Shown piece after piece: positions 44,355-53,913 of a stretch of DNA of 64,000 nucleotides (position 1 is its first letter; each line of letters opens with the position of its first letter). This DNA comes from Mycobacterium sp. Root135 (lineage in GTDB: Bacteria > Actinomycetota > Actinomycetes > Mycobacteriales > Mycobacteriaceae), in contig NZ_LMEZ01000004.1 of NCBI RefSeq assembly GCF_001426545.1, positions 434,001 through 498,000 on the forward strand. The letters are read 5' to 3'. A model generated the notes under the pieces. It did no database searches. It saw only the letters and a program-made list of their open reading frames with translations, and was not told where the DNA came from. Made by a program: the position numbers and the translations under genes.

Positions 44355-44412
44355 CGACTGTGGGCGTTGCGTACGCGGATCGCGCCGTGCGCGTACGCAA
44401 GGCCCACGGTCG
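44355..44412. repeat. 58-bp near-perfect palindrome, left copy (B1)
   Basis: The arms pair as CGAC-x-GTGGGC-x-TTGCGTACGC and its complement, 20 of 22 positions, around a 14-base centre. It begins 2 bases after the MFS stop and ends 3 bases before the DUF559 stop. A diverged, equal-length copy lies at 45276-45333 in the same orientation, about 41 of 58 bases identical, so the two flank the DUF559 gene. Confidence 0.88.
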
Positions 44413-44415
44413 GCG

Positions 44416-45249
44416 TCAGACGGGACAGCCGCGGGCGCGCAGCGCGCGTCGAATTCGATCGAGGATGGCGTCAGGCCGCGCCAACATGCCGCCGCTGATC
44501 CGAATCACCACCCAGCCCGCCGCTTCCAGCAGGGCGATGCGCTCGATGTCCCAGGCCCGTTGCTGGCTGTCGGCCCAATGCTGCACCCCGTCGTATTCGA
44601 CCGCCACCTTCCATTGACGCCACCCCATGTCGACCCGGATGTGCAGTGTCGGAAACTCGATCTGTGTCTCGGGCCGCGGTAGCCCGCCGCGGACGATCAG
44701 AAGCCGAACTCTGGTCTCTTGAGGCGATTCCGCGCCGCCGTCGACGAGGTCGAGTACACCTCTCAGTCGGGCCACGCCGCGACCGCCAGGGTGTGCGTCG
44801 GCGACCGCGATGATCTCAGGCGATGTGATGCGTGTGGCGTTGAGCAAGGCGTCGACGGCTGCAATTGCTTGATTCACTGGACGCGTGCGACCGATGTCGA
44901 ACGCGGTGCGCGCAGGTGTCGTCACGTCGACGCCGCGGACGCGGCAGACCTCGGCAGAGGTGAGCTGCCACGTGTGCACGACGATGCCCGGCGGGGCGTG
45001 TCTGTCCGCGCGGATGATCGCCGCCGGCGCAGACGGGTCGAGCCACTTCGTACCGAAGACGGCGGCAGCAGACGACCCACACAGCGTCGCACCCGTCGCC
45101 AGCCATACGGCACGAGCTCTGATCAGGGCAGTCATCTCGACGTCGCGCGGAAGGTATACGTCGCGATGAATGGCGACGTTCTCGCGGACGAGCGAGCGAC
45201 GGGTCAGCCTGCCGGTATGAATGGCCGCGCTGCCGAGAAAGGGTTCCAT
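44416..45249 (-). CDS. DUF559 (Vsr-like nuclease) protein with AbiEi-like N-terminus, copy B
   Basis: This 277-residue paralogue of the protein at 11807 has an N-terminal AbiEi-like segment (LTRRSLVRENVAIHRDVYLPRD, AAAVFGTKWLD). The C-terminal DUF559 core has Asp in RVDMGWRQW, Glu and His in AVEYDGVQHW, Asp/Arg in DIERIALL and GWVVIRI. All nuclease-type residues are kept. ATG 45249 is chosen because the alignment with copy A starts there; the frame is open to 45330 but that part runs through the palindrome. It lies between the convergent MFS and groEL2 genes and is bracketed by palindromes unlike those of copy A. Confidence 0.85.
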   Translation of the reverse strand: MEPFLGSAAIHTGRLTRRSLVRENVAIHRDVYLPRDVEMTALIRARAVWLATGATLCGSSAAAVFGTKWLDPSAPAAIIRADRHAPPGIVVHTWQLTSAEVCRVRGVDVTTPARTAFDIGRTRPVNQAIAAVDALLNATRITSPEIIAVADAHPGGRGVARLRGVLDLVDGGAESPQETRVRLLIVRGGLPRPETQIEFPTLHIRVDMGWRQWKVAVEYDGVQHWADSQQRAWDIERIALLEAAGWVVIRISGGMLARPDAILDRIRRALRARGCPV

Positions 45250-45275
45250 GGCGACACCGTCGCGGTGGCCCCCGA

Positions 45276-45333
45276 CGACAGTGGGCCCTGCATACGCCAA
45301 TCGCGCCCTGGCTGTGCACGAGACCCACACTGG
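45276..45333. repeat. 58-bp diverged palindrome, right copy (B2)
   Basis: This aligns without gaps to B1 (44355-44412) at about 41 of 58 positions. The outer GTGGG...CCCAC pairing remains (45281-45285 and 45324-45328), but the inner 10-bp stem has decayed. It lies 26 bases upstream of the DUF559 start, matching the position of A2 at the other locus. Confidence 0.7.
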
Positions 45334-45343
45334 GGATCGACAC

Positions 45344-45377
45344 GAAAAAGCCCCGGTGCGCGGCGCGCACCGGGGCT
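45344..45377 (-). terminator. Rho-independent terminator of groEL2
   Basis: A 13-bp perfect stem (45349-45361 with 45365-45377) around a 3-base loop is followed on the minus strand by a run of five T. It lies 17 bases beyond the groEL2 stop codon, which is a classical intrinsic terminator arrangement. Confidence 0.9.
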
Positions 45378-45393
45378 CTTTCGTAACGGGGAC

Positions 45394-47159
<1,766 letters not shown>

Positions 47160-47167
47160 CGTCATTT

Positions 47168-47194
47168 TTAGCACTCGCCCATGGCGAGTGCAAG
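47168..47194. promoter_or_regulatory. CIRCE element 2 (HrcA operator)
   Basis: TTAGCACTC-N9-GAGTGCAAG has a perfect left arm and a two-mismatch right arm. It lies 8 bases from CIRCE 1, giving a tandem HrcA site. It ends 6 bases from the stop codon of the adjacent TetR gene. Confidence 0.92.
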
Positions 47195-47200
47195 GTTCGC

Positions 47201-47758
47201 CTACGCCCGCAGACCGTCGATGACGACGTCGACGACCCGGTCCGCTACCCCGTCGCCGTAGTCAGGGCCCGCCTTGCACACCATCAGCAGCGCCTTGACC
47301 TCCGGCACGCCGACGTCGGTCCGCACCGTGCCCGCTCGCTGGGCGGCGACCAACAATTCGTCGAGAACGCCGAGGAACTCCATCTCCGCGCCCGTCGTGG
47401 CGGCCTCGACGTCGAAGCCGTAACTGGCCAGCGCGTCGAAAAGGCCGTGGTCGGCGGTGCCGGTCTGCAGCATGCCCCGCATGAAGGCATAGAGCGCCTC
47501 GCCGGGACCCTCGGACGCCACCAGCGCCCGCCCGTCGTCGACGATGCGGCGCACCCGGTCGTCGAAGACGGCCTGAAAGAGGGCTTCCTTCGTCGGAAAG
47601 TGCCGGTAGACCGTGCCCGCGCCGACGCCCGCGCGACGGGCGATCTCGTCGATGGGGACGGCTACCCCTTCGGCGGCGAAGGTTTCGTAGGCCACTTCGA
47701 GCACCCGCGCCCGGTTGCGGGCGGCGTCGGCACGCATCGGCCGAGCAGTTTCGGTCAT
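47201..47758 (-). CDS. TetR-family regulator of the SDR pair
   Basis: This 185-residue regulator has a helix-turn-helix at about 25-60 ([31 protein letters not shown]) and a C-terminal ligand domain. AAGGAGG fits ATG 47758 better than ATG 47761. It is divergent from the first of two SDR genes. Two copies of a CGGA...TCCG palindrome lie in the spacer, one exactly between the -35 and -10 boxes, so it very probably represses the SDR genes. Confidence 0.92.
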   Translation of the reverse strand: MTETARPMRADAARNRARVLEVAYETFAAEGVAVPIDEIARRAGVGAGTVYRHFPTKEALFQAVFDDRVRRIVDDGRALVASEGPGEALYAFMRGMLQTGTADHGLFDALASYGFDVEAATTGAEMEFLGVLDELLVAAQRAGTVRTDVGVPEVKALLMVCKAGPDYGDGVADRVVDVVIDGLRA

Positions 47759-47772
47759 CATGCCTCCTTCGG

Positions 47773-47829
47773 TTGACAAAACGGAGTGTGCGTTCCGTAT
47801 AGTTCTCGACAACCGGAGTGCACGTTCCG
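47773..47829 (+). promoter_or_regulatory. SDR promoter with two TetR operators
   Basis: TTGACA (47773-47778) and TATAGT (47798-47803) form a promoter with a 19-base spacer. CGGAGTGTGCGTTCCG (47782-47797) fills the spacer, and CGGAGTGCACGTTCCG (47814-47829) lies just downstream of the start point. The two 16-bp sites differ at two bases. This is a clear repressor arrangement for the divergent TetR protein. Confidence 0.8.
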
Positions 47830-47854
47830 CTTCGATCCTACCCAGGAGGCCATC

Positions 47855-48757
47855 ATGCGTTGGACCATCGACAACATTCCCGACCAGACAGGTCGTACGG
47901 CCGTCGTCACCGGCGCGAACACCGGCCTCGGCTACGAGACCGCGGCCGCGCTCGCCGCCAAGGGCGCCCACGTCGTGCTCGCGGTCCGCAACCTGGACAA
48001 GGGCAAGGCCGCCGCCGACCTGATCGCACGGCGCACCCCCGGAGCCGACGTCACCCTGCAGCAGCTCGACCTCACCTCGCTCGCCTCCGTGCGCGACGCG
48101 GCCGACCAACTGCACGCCGCGCACGATCACGTCGACCTCCTGATCAACAACGCCGGCGTGATGTTCACCCCGAAGGGGACGACGAAGGACGGCTTCGAGC
48201 TCCAGTTCGGCACCAACCACCTTGGCCACTTCGCACTCACCGGCCGGCTCATGGACATGCTGCTGGCCACCCCCGGCTCCCGGGTCGTCACCGTGAGCAG
48301 CATCGGCCATCGCTTCGGTCGCATCCGCTTCGACGATCTGCAATCTGAACGCGGCTACAACCGCGTCAGCGCGTACGGGCAGTCCAAGCTGGCCAATCTT
48401 CTGTTCACCTACGAGCTGCAGCGCAGGCTGGCCGGTCGGGACGCCGTCGCCGTCGCCGCCCATCCCGGCGGCTCGAGTTCGGAACTGAGCCGCCACCTCC
48501 CCGGCCCACTGAAGGCGGCATTCGGGGCGCTGGAGCAGGACACCGAGACGGGAGCCCTGCCGTCCCTGCGCGCGGCGACCGACCTCGGCGTCACCGGCGG
48601 CCAGTACGTCGGCCCCGGCGGCTTAATGGAATTGCACGGCAACCCCAAGCTGGTGTCGTCGAACCGCCGCTCCCACGACGCCGCGGTGCAACGCCGGCTG
48701 TGGACGGTGTCCGAGGAACTCACCGGCGTGACGTTCGACCTGCCGCCCGCGGCCTGA
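47855..48757 (+). CDS. SDR-family oxidoreductase (Rv0439c-like), copy 1
   Basis: This 300-residue NAD(P)-dependent dehydrogenase/reductase has a cofactor loop TGANTGLGYET near 20-30, then NNAGV, the QFGTNHLGHFALTG segment, and the catalytic YGQSK (Tyr-x3-Lys). It belongs to the retinol dehydrogenase-like branch found as Rv0439c. AGGAGG lies 6 bases upstream of the ATG. It is under a promoter with two TetR-type operators and is followed 36 bases later by a close paralogue. Confidence 0.93.
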   Translation: MRWTIDNIPDQTGRTAVVTGANTGLGYETAAALAAKGAHVVLAVRNLDKGKAAADLIARRTPGADVTLQQLDLTSLASVRDAADQLHAAHDHVDLLINNAGVMFTPKGTTKDGFELQFGTNHLGHFALTGRLMDMLLATPGSRVVTVSSIGHRFGRIRFDDLQSERGYNRVSAYGQSKLANLLFTYELQRRLAGRDAVAVAAHPGGSSSELSRHLPGPLKAAFGALEQDTETGALPSLRAATDLGVTGGQYVGPGGLMELHGNPKLVSSNRRSHDAAVQRRLWTVSEELTGVTFDLPPAA

Positions 48758-48793
48758 AACCCTTACATCCACAACGACTTTGAGGAACCACTC

Positions 48794-49690
48794 GTGATCA
48801 ACTGGACCACCGCCAATATCCCCAACCAATCCGGCCGCATCGCCGTCATCACCGGAGCCAACACCGGCCTGGGCTACGAGACCGCCGCGGCGCTCGCGGC
48901 CAACGGCGCCCACGTCGTCCTCGCCGTGCGCAACGTCGAGAAGGGCAAGCAGGCCGCCGCACGCATCGGCGGCGACGTCTCGGTCGTCGAGCTCGACCTG
49001 ACGTCACTGGCCTCGGTCCGCACCTCCGCCGACGAACTGAAGTCCCGGTTCGACCACCTCGACCTGCTGATCAACAACGCCGGGGTGATGACGACGCCGA
49101 AGTCCACCACCGCCGACGGCTTCGAGCTGCAGTTCGGCACCAACCACCTCGGCCACTTCGCCTTCACCGGGCTGCTGGTCGACCATCTCGCCGACGTGCC
49201 GGGGGCCCGCGTGGTCACGGTGAGCAGCAACGGACACAAGATGCTCGCCGACATCCACTTCGACGACCTGCAGTGGGAGCACGGCTACAACCGGATGCGC
49301 GCCTACAGCCAGTCCAAGCTCGCCAATCTGCTGTTCACCTACGAACTGCAGCGCCGGCTGGCCGACGGCCACGCCGCCGTCGCCGTCGCCGCGCACCCCG
49401 GTTTCTCGAGCACCGAACTCGGCCGGAACCTGCCGAACGTCCTGCAACCCGTGGTCAGCGCCTTCAGCCCACTGCTCGGCCAGAGCGCCGCGATGGGAGC
49501 GCTGCCCACCCTGCGCGCCGCCACCGACCCCGGCGTACTCGGCGGCCAGTACTTCGGCCCCGACGGCTTCGGAGAACAGCGTGGCTACCCGAAGGTGGTG
49601 GCGTCGAGCGAGAAGTCCCACGACCTCGCCATGCAACGCCGACTGTGGGCGGTGTCGGAGGAGCTGACGGGCGTGACGTTCCCGGTCTAA
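48794..49690 (+). CDS. SDR-family oxidoreductase (Rv0439c-like), copy 2
   Basis: This 298-residue paralogue of the preceding gene has the same signature elements: TGANTGLGYETAAALAANGA, NNAGVMTTPKSTTADGFELQ, and catalytic YSQSK. The start is GTG 48794 with GAGGAA 7 bases upstream. It was probably produced by tandem duplication and is co-transcribed with copy 1 from the TetR-controlled promoter. The substrate is likely a lipophilic alcohol or ketone, inferred from the family. Confidence 0.93.
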   Translation: MINWTTANIPNQSGRIAVITGANTGLGYETAAALAANGAHVVLAVRNVEKGKQAAARIGGDVSVVELDLTSLASVRTSADELKSRFDHLDLLINNAGVMTTPKSTTADGFELQFGTNHLGHFAFTGLLVDHLADVPGARVVTVSSNGHKMLADIHFDDLQWEHGYNRMRAYSQSKLANLLFTYELQRRLADGHAAVAVAAHPGFSSTELGRNLPNVLQPVVSAFSPLLGQSAAMGALPTLRAATDPGVLGGQYFGPDGFGEQRGYPKVVASSEKSHDLAMQRRLWAVSEELTGVTFPV

Positions 49691-49696
49691 CCCCGC

Positions 49697-50443
49697 CTAC
49701 AGCTTGCGCAACAACGCCGCGGCGCGCACGTCCCCGCCGACGCTCAACCCGACGTGGACGTCGTCACCGTGCCGCACGTAGCCGATGGTCACGTCCTCCC
49801 CGTACTTGATGGGTCGGCGGTATTCGACGACCGCCCGGTAAGGCGGGACGCAGACGTCGGGCTCCATCGCCATCACCTCGTGGATCGCGTGCCAATAGGC
49901 GGTGTTGGTGACGTGCTGGAAGACGTCGACGTCGGTGCGGCGCAACGGAAACGCCATGCGGGTGTCCACGTCGTCGGGGTCGGCCAGCCACTTGCCCCAC
50001 TTGAGCCGGTGTTCGGTGGTCGTGGTGGCGAACTTCGCGATCAGGCTGTCCGAGACCCGTAACGGCGTGAGGGTCTTCTCGTTGATCGCGATCCAGAATC
50101 CCTCGGTCTCGATTCGCCCTCCCTCGGCGCCGACGAGGTCGACCCGCATGGTGCACCACCGCGACGACAGCGCCGAACACCACCGCCGCAAGGTGACCTC
50201 GGTGGGCCATTCGATTGCCTCGTGCACGTCGATGACGGTGCGGTTGACGATCCAGTGCGGGTGGGCTTCGGCTTCGCCGGCGTCGACGAGGTTCTCCGCG
50301 CCAGCCTCCTGGATGTAGCGGGCCACCCCGTCCAAGCGGAGCCGCAGCTGGTCGTCGACGTCACCGGTCGCCACCGGCCACGAGGTTTGGTAGACGTAGC
50401 CGGCGGCGGGGAACGGGCTCAGCGGTCGTTCGGCGTTGGTCAT
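49697..50443 (-). CDS. Acyl-ACP thioesterase-like protein
   Basis: This 248-residue double-hotdog protein is related to the Rv0466-type gene at 15310. Shared segments include RLRLDGVARYIQEAG, HWIVNRTVIDV, LRRWCSALSSRWCTMRVDL and DVDVFQHVTNTAYWHAIHE. In the last one a Gln precedes the His and TNTAY replaces NNSVY, so the active site may differ. It would hydrolyse an acyl thioester. It is convergent with the SDR pair and divergent from the cupin gene. Confidence 0.88.
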   Translation of the reverse strand: MTNAERPLSPFPAAGYVYQTSWPVATGDVDDQLRLRLDGVARYIQEAGAENLVDAGEAEAHPHWIVNRTVIDVHEAIEWPTEVTLRRWCSALSSRWCTMRVDLVGAEGGRIETEGFWIAINEKTLTPLRVSDSLIAKFATTTTEHRLKWGKWLADPDDVDTRMAFPLRRTDVDVFQHVTNTAYWHAIHEVMAMEPDVCVPPYRAVVEYRRPIKYGEDVTIGYVRHGDDVHVGLSVGGDVRAAALLRKL

Positions 50444-50487
50444 CGAATCCTGTCTACCCCCGGCGGCGATGAAGCAGACTGGCAGGC

Positions 50488-50982
50488 GTGTCGCTGATCG
50501 TGCCGCCCTATCCCCCGGCCCGCTACACCGAGGACGAACCGGAGGTCTCCGCGTCCTTGCGACGCGCCGACCAACCCGCCGACTACGACTCCTTCGGGCT
50601 TGTTCAGTACCACTACCTTGCCGACCAGACGAAGACCGACGGCGACTACGGGCTGTACCGCGTCGACCTCGCCCCCAAGGCGGGCGGACCGGGGCCGCAC
50701 TTCCATCGCGCCATGTCGGAATCGTTCTTCGTCCTGTCCGGGCGGATGCGGCTCCACGACGGCAAGGACTGGGTCGACGGGAACCAGGGCGACTTCCTCT
50801 ACGTGCCGCCCGGTGGCATCCACGGGTTCCGCAACGAGGCCGACGAGCCGGCGTCGATCCTGATGTTGTTCGCCCCTGGCGCGCCGCGGGAACACTACTT
50901 CGAGGGGCTGGCCCACCTCGGCGAGCTGACCGACGAGGAACGCGCGGCGTGGTTCGTCGCCAACGACAACCACTTCGTCTGA
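50488..50982 (+). CDS. Cupin-domain protein
   Basis: This 164-residue single cupin has motif 1 as GPGPHFHRAMSESFFVLSG (His, His and Glu metal ligands) and motif 2 as PPGGIHGFRNEAD (His ligand). It probably binds a divalent metal and could be a dioxygenase, isomerase or sensor; sequence alone does not decide. The start is GTG at 50488, 45 bases from the divergent thioesterase gene. Confidence 0.88.
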   Translation: MSLIVPPYPPARYTEDEPEVSASLRRADQPADYDSFGLVQYHYLADQTKTDGDYGLYRVDLAPKAGGPGPHFHRAMSESFFVLSGRMRLHDGKDWVDGNQGDFLYVPPGGIHGFRNEADEPASILMLFAPGAPREHYFEGLAHLGELTDEERAAWFVANDNHFV

Positions 50983-50991
50983 GCAGTCAAC

Positions 50992-51783
50992 TCAACGGAG
51001 CGACTGGCCGGCTAGCGGGACGAACTGCCATCCGGCCGCCAGCATCGCCGGAACCGCGGCGGCGACGCCGGCGCCGGTGCCCGCCCGGGGGTGGTTCATG
51101 TGGGCCAGCACGATCGACCCCGGCGCCGCACGAGAGATCGCCGCGCTCACCGCGGCGGCAGGCGCCGTCGCACCGGCGTCGGCGTTGACCGAGAAGCCGA
51201 CCGGGGTCAGGCCCAGGTCACCGACGATCTGCACGGCGACGTCGTCGTAGTGCGCGGTGCCCGTGCGGAAGAAGGCCGGCGCCTTTCCGGTGAGCGCCGT
51301 CAGCCGGGCCTGTTCGCCCGACACCTCGTCGACCACTTCGCTCGCCGACGCCGTGCCCGCGATGCCGTAGGCCGACCGCCCGGTGACCGACAGTGGGACG
51401 TGTCGGGTGCCGTGGTTCCCGATCTCGAACAGTGGATTGGCGGCCAGCTGCTCGGTTCGACCGGGATTTGCGTCGATCCACTTCGAACACACGAACAGCA
51501 GCGCAGGGACGCCGTTGCGTTGGAGGGTGTCCAGCAACCCCTCGTCGCACGCTCGGTCGCACGCGTCGAAGGTCAGGGCGAGCTGGCGCCCTGCCGGGGT
51601 GAACGTCGTGACGATCCCCGGCAGGGACATCCCCCACTGCGTGGGTTGGCGGGCGAGGTCCGCCGCGGGCACCGCACTGGGGCCCATACCGGCCGCAGCC
51701 GCCGCCGCGGGCATCCGGACGCCCGCCCCCACCACGACGGCCGCGCCCGTCAGCGTCGTTAGGAACGTCCTGCGGGTGACCAT
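50992..51783 (-). CDS. Polysaccharide deacetylase family protein, Tat-exported
   Basis: This 263-residue secreted protein has a twin-arginine signal peptide (MVTRRTFLTTLTGAAVVVGAG, cut near 30). The NodB-homology domain has LALTFDACD (first Asp pair), EIGNHGTRH (metal-binding HxxxH) and IVLAHMNHP (late His). The fold would remove N-acetyl or O-acetyl groups from a cell-wall polysaccharide outside the membrane. The first motif reads TFDACD rather than TFDDG, so the catalytic Asp arrangement is slightly unusual. The frame is open to 51915, but the signal peptide fixes the start at 51783. Confidence 0.87.
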   Translation of the reverse strand: MVTRRTFLTTLTGAAVVVGAGVRMPAAAAAAGMGPSAVPAADLARQPTQWGMSLPGIVTTFTPAGRQLALTFDACDRACDEGLLDTLQRNGVPALLFVCSKWIDANPGRTEQLAANPLFEIGNHGTRHVPLSVTGRSAYGIAGTASASEVVDEVSGEQARLTALTGKAPAFFRTGTAHYDDVAVQIVGDLGLTPVGFSVNADAGATAPAAAVSAAISRAAPGSIVLAHMNHPRAGTGAGVAAAVPAMLAAGWQFVPLAGQSLR

Positions 51784-52045
51784 GGGCGAACCGTAGGCGT
51801 GCAGCCTGAGCCCTCGATGCCAGCGAGGTGGCAAACCCCTGGGCGACGGTTTTGCGCGCTCGCCCTGATTTGCTCGGCATCGTCGGACACGCCGTGACGA
51901 CTGTCGCAGTCGCATTGCCTCGAGCAGGGTTCACGTGGGCGTTCGAACGGTGACACGCCTGCGTATCCACAGGACACGCCCTGCGGGAATGCGATCCCGG
52001 AACCCCTTGCCCTAGACTGCCCTTCGATCAGATAGGAGTCTCCGG
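51784..52045. promoter_or_regulatory. Divergent promoter region, deacetylase/helicase
   Basis: This 262-bp spacer lies between the divergent deacetylase and helicase genes. A TAGACT -10-like box (52013-52018) precedes the helicase start by 28 bases, with only a weak -35. No convincing repeat or hairpin was seen. Confidence 0.35.
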
Positions 52046-53740
52046 GTGCAGGGTTATGCAGCGCCCAGCACCCAAGCGTTGCGGGGCTGGCAACGTCGGG
52101 CCATGGTGAAGTATCTGACGGCAGCGCCTCGGGACTTCCTCGCGGTGGCGACCCCTGGCGCGGGCAAGACGACCTTTGCGCTGCGCATTGCCGGCGAACT
52201 GCTCGGCGACGGCACCGTCGAACGCATCACGATCGTGGTGCCTACCGAACACCTCAAGATTCAGTGGGCGAAGTCTGCCGCCACGCTCGGCATCAACTTG
52301 GATCCCAAGTTCAGCAACAGCTCGGCCCACAACTCCGACGAGTATCACGGCGTCGTCGTCACCTATGCCCAGGTGGCCAGCCACCCGGGCCGCCACCGGG
52401 TGCGCACCGAGAACCGCAAGACCCTCGTGGTGTTCGACGAGATCCACCACGGCGGCGACGCCAAGAGCTGGGGCGAGGCGATCCGCGAGGCGTTCGACGA
52501 CGCGACGCGCAGGCTGTCGCTGACCGGTACGCCGTTCCGCAGCGACGACAGTCCCATCCCGTTCGTCAACTACGAGCGGGGGCCCGACGGTCTCGAACGT
52601 TCGCAGGCCGATCACGTCTACGGCTACGCCGACGCGCTGGCCGACGGAGTGGTGCGGCCGGTCGTCTTCCTGGCCTACTCGGGTGAGTCGCGGTGGCGCG
52701 ACAGCGCGGGCGAGGAACACGCCGCCCGCCTCGGCGAGCCTCTCAACGCCGAGCAGACCGCCCGCGCGTGGCGCACCGTGCTCAACCCGGCTGGTGAGTG
52801 GATGCCAGCCGTGATCGCCGCGGCCGACAAACGACTGCAGCAGAAGCGTCAGCACGTGCCCGACGCCGGCGGCATGATCATCGCCTCGGACCAGACGGCG
52901 GCCAGGGCCTACGCCGGCTTGCTGACCACCATCACCGGCGAGGCGCCGACGGTCGTGCTGTCCGACGACCCCGGGTCCTCGGATCGCATCACGGCGTTCT
53001 CCCAGGGCACCAGCCGCTGGCTCGTCGCGGTGCGCATGGTGTCCGAAGGCGTCGACGTGCCCCGCCTGACGGTGGGCGTCTACGCGACCAGCGCATCGAC
53101 CCCGCTGTTCTTCGCCCAGGCCATCGGCCGGTACGTGCGCTCCCGCCGGCCCGGCGAGACCGCGAGCATCTTCCTGCCGTCGGTGCCCAACTTGTTGCAG
53201 CTGGCCAGCGAGATGGAGGCGCAGCGCAATCACGTGCTCGGCAAGCCGCACCGCGAGTCGCAGGGCGACGAGTGGGACGAGGAGTACGAAGAAAAACAAA
53301 AAAACGAGCCGAGCGAGATGGACAACGGCTTCGAGATGCTCGGCGCGGAAGCCGAATTGGATCAGGTCATCTTCGACGGTTCGTCGTTCGGCACGGCGAC
53401 GCCGTCGGGCAGCGACGAGGAGGCCGACTACCTCGGCATCCCGGGCCTCCTCGACTCAACGCAGATGCGAGATCTGTTGCGGCGCAGGCAGGAAGAGCAG
53501 CTCGACAAGCGGACGGCCGCAGGCGGAACGGTGCCGGTGCGGTCCACCACCCATGGTCAGCTTCGTGATCTGCGTCGCGAACTCAACGCACTGGTGACCC
53601 TGGCGCATCACCGCACGGGCAAGCCGCACGGCTGGATTCACAACGAGCTTCGCCGGATCTGCGGCGGCCCGGTGTTGGCCGCGGCCAACTCAGATCAGAT
53701 CACGGCGCGCATCGAAGCGGTCCGCTCGCTGCGGGCCTAG
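52046..53740 (+). CDS. Superfamily 2 DEAD/DEAH-box helicase
   Basis: This 564-residue SF2 helicase has a Q-motif-like WQRRAMVKYL, Walker A TPGAGKTTFA near 40, DEIH box VVFDEIHHGG, motif III LTGTPFRS, and motifs V/VI SEGVDVP and QAIGRYVRSRR. The C-terminal region carries an acidic patch (QGDEWDEEYEEKQKNE) and a helical domain. It resembles XPB/UvrB-type or restriction-type translocases rather than RNA helicases. No methylase or nuclease lies next to it, so a repair or nucleic-acid remodelling role is the simplest reading. AGGAG lies 8 bases upstream of the GTG start. Confidence 0.9.
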   Translation: MQGYAAPSTQALRGWQRRAMVKYLTAAPRDFLAVATPGAGKTTFALRIAGELLGDGTVERITIVVPTEHLKIQWAKSAATLGINLDPKFSNSSAHNSDEYHGVVVTYAQVASHPGRHRVRTENRKTLVVFDEIHHGGDAKSWGEAIREAFDDATRRLSLTGTPFRSDDSPIPFVNYERGPDGLERSQADHVYGYADALADGVVRPVVFLAYSGESRWRDSAGEEHAARLGEPLNAEQTARAWRTVLNPAGEWMPAVIAAADKRLQQKRQHVPDAGGMIIASDQTAARAYAGLLTTITGEAPTVVLSDDPGSSDRITAFSQGTSRWLVAVRMVSEGVDVPRLTVGVYATSASTPLFFAQAIGRYVRSRRPGETASIFLPSVPNLLQLASEMEAQRNHVLGKPHRESQGDEWDEEYEEKQKNEPSEMDNGFEMLGAEAELDQVIFDGSSFGTATPSGSDEEADYLGIPGLLDSTQMRDLLRRRQEEQLDKRTAAGGTVPVRSTTHGQLRDLRRELNALVTLAHHRTGKPHGWIHNELRRICGGPVLAAANSDQITARIEAVRSLRA

Positions 53741-53818
53741 GGGTTTCGGCGTGGCAGCCGACAGCCCGAGCAGACGCGACTGGACGTCGGGCGGCTATGG
53801 CGAAGTGCGCTAAATGCC

Positions 53819-53847
53819 TTGACAGTGCCGTCGGCACGAGTCTCACT
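53819..53847 (+). promoter_or_regulatory. Possible promoter with palindrome before LuxR gene
   Basis: TTGACA (53819-53824) is followed directly by GTGCCG-T-CGGCAC (53825-53837), a perfect 6-bp inverted repeat in the spacer, and a weak -10 region near 53842. It lies about 65 bases upstream of the LuxR-type gene. An operator role is suggested only by position. Confidence 0.4.
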
Positions 53848-53913
53848 TGATGTCGAGGCCGCCGGCCGCGGATGGGGTTGGCGACGGGTCGGCGCTCGCA
53901 GCAGGGGGTTGCG

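Noticed and set aside
44355..44412. Simple intrinsic terminator for the MFS gene
   Set aside because: Termination is possible, but there is no U-run, and the equal-length related copy beyond the DUF559 gene is not explained by termination alone.
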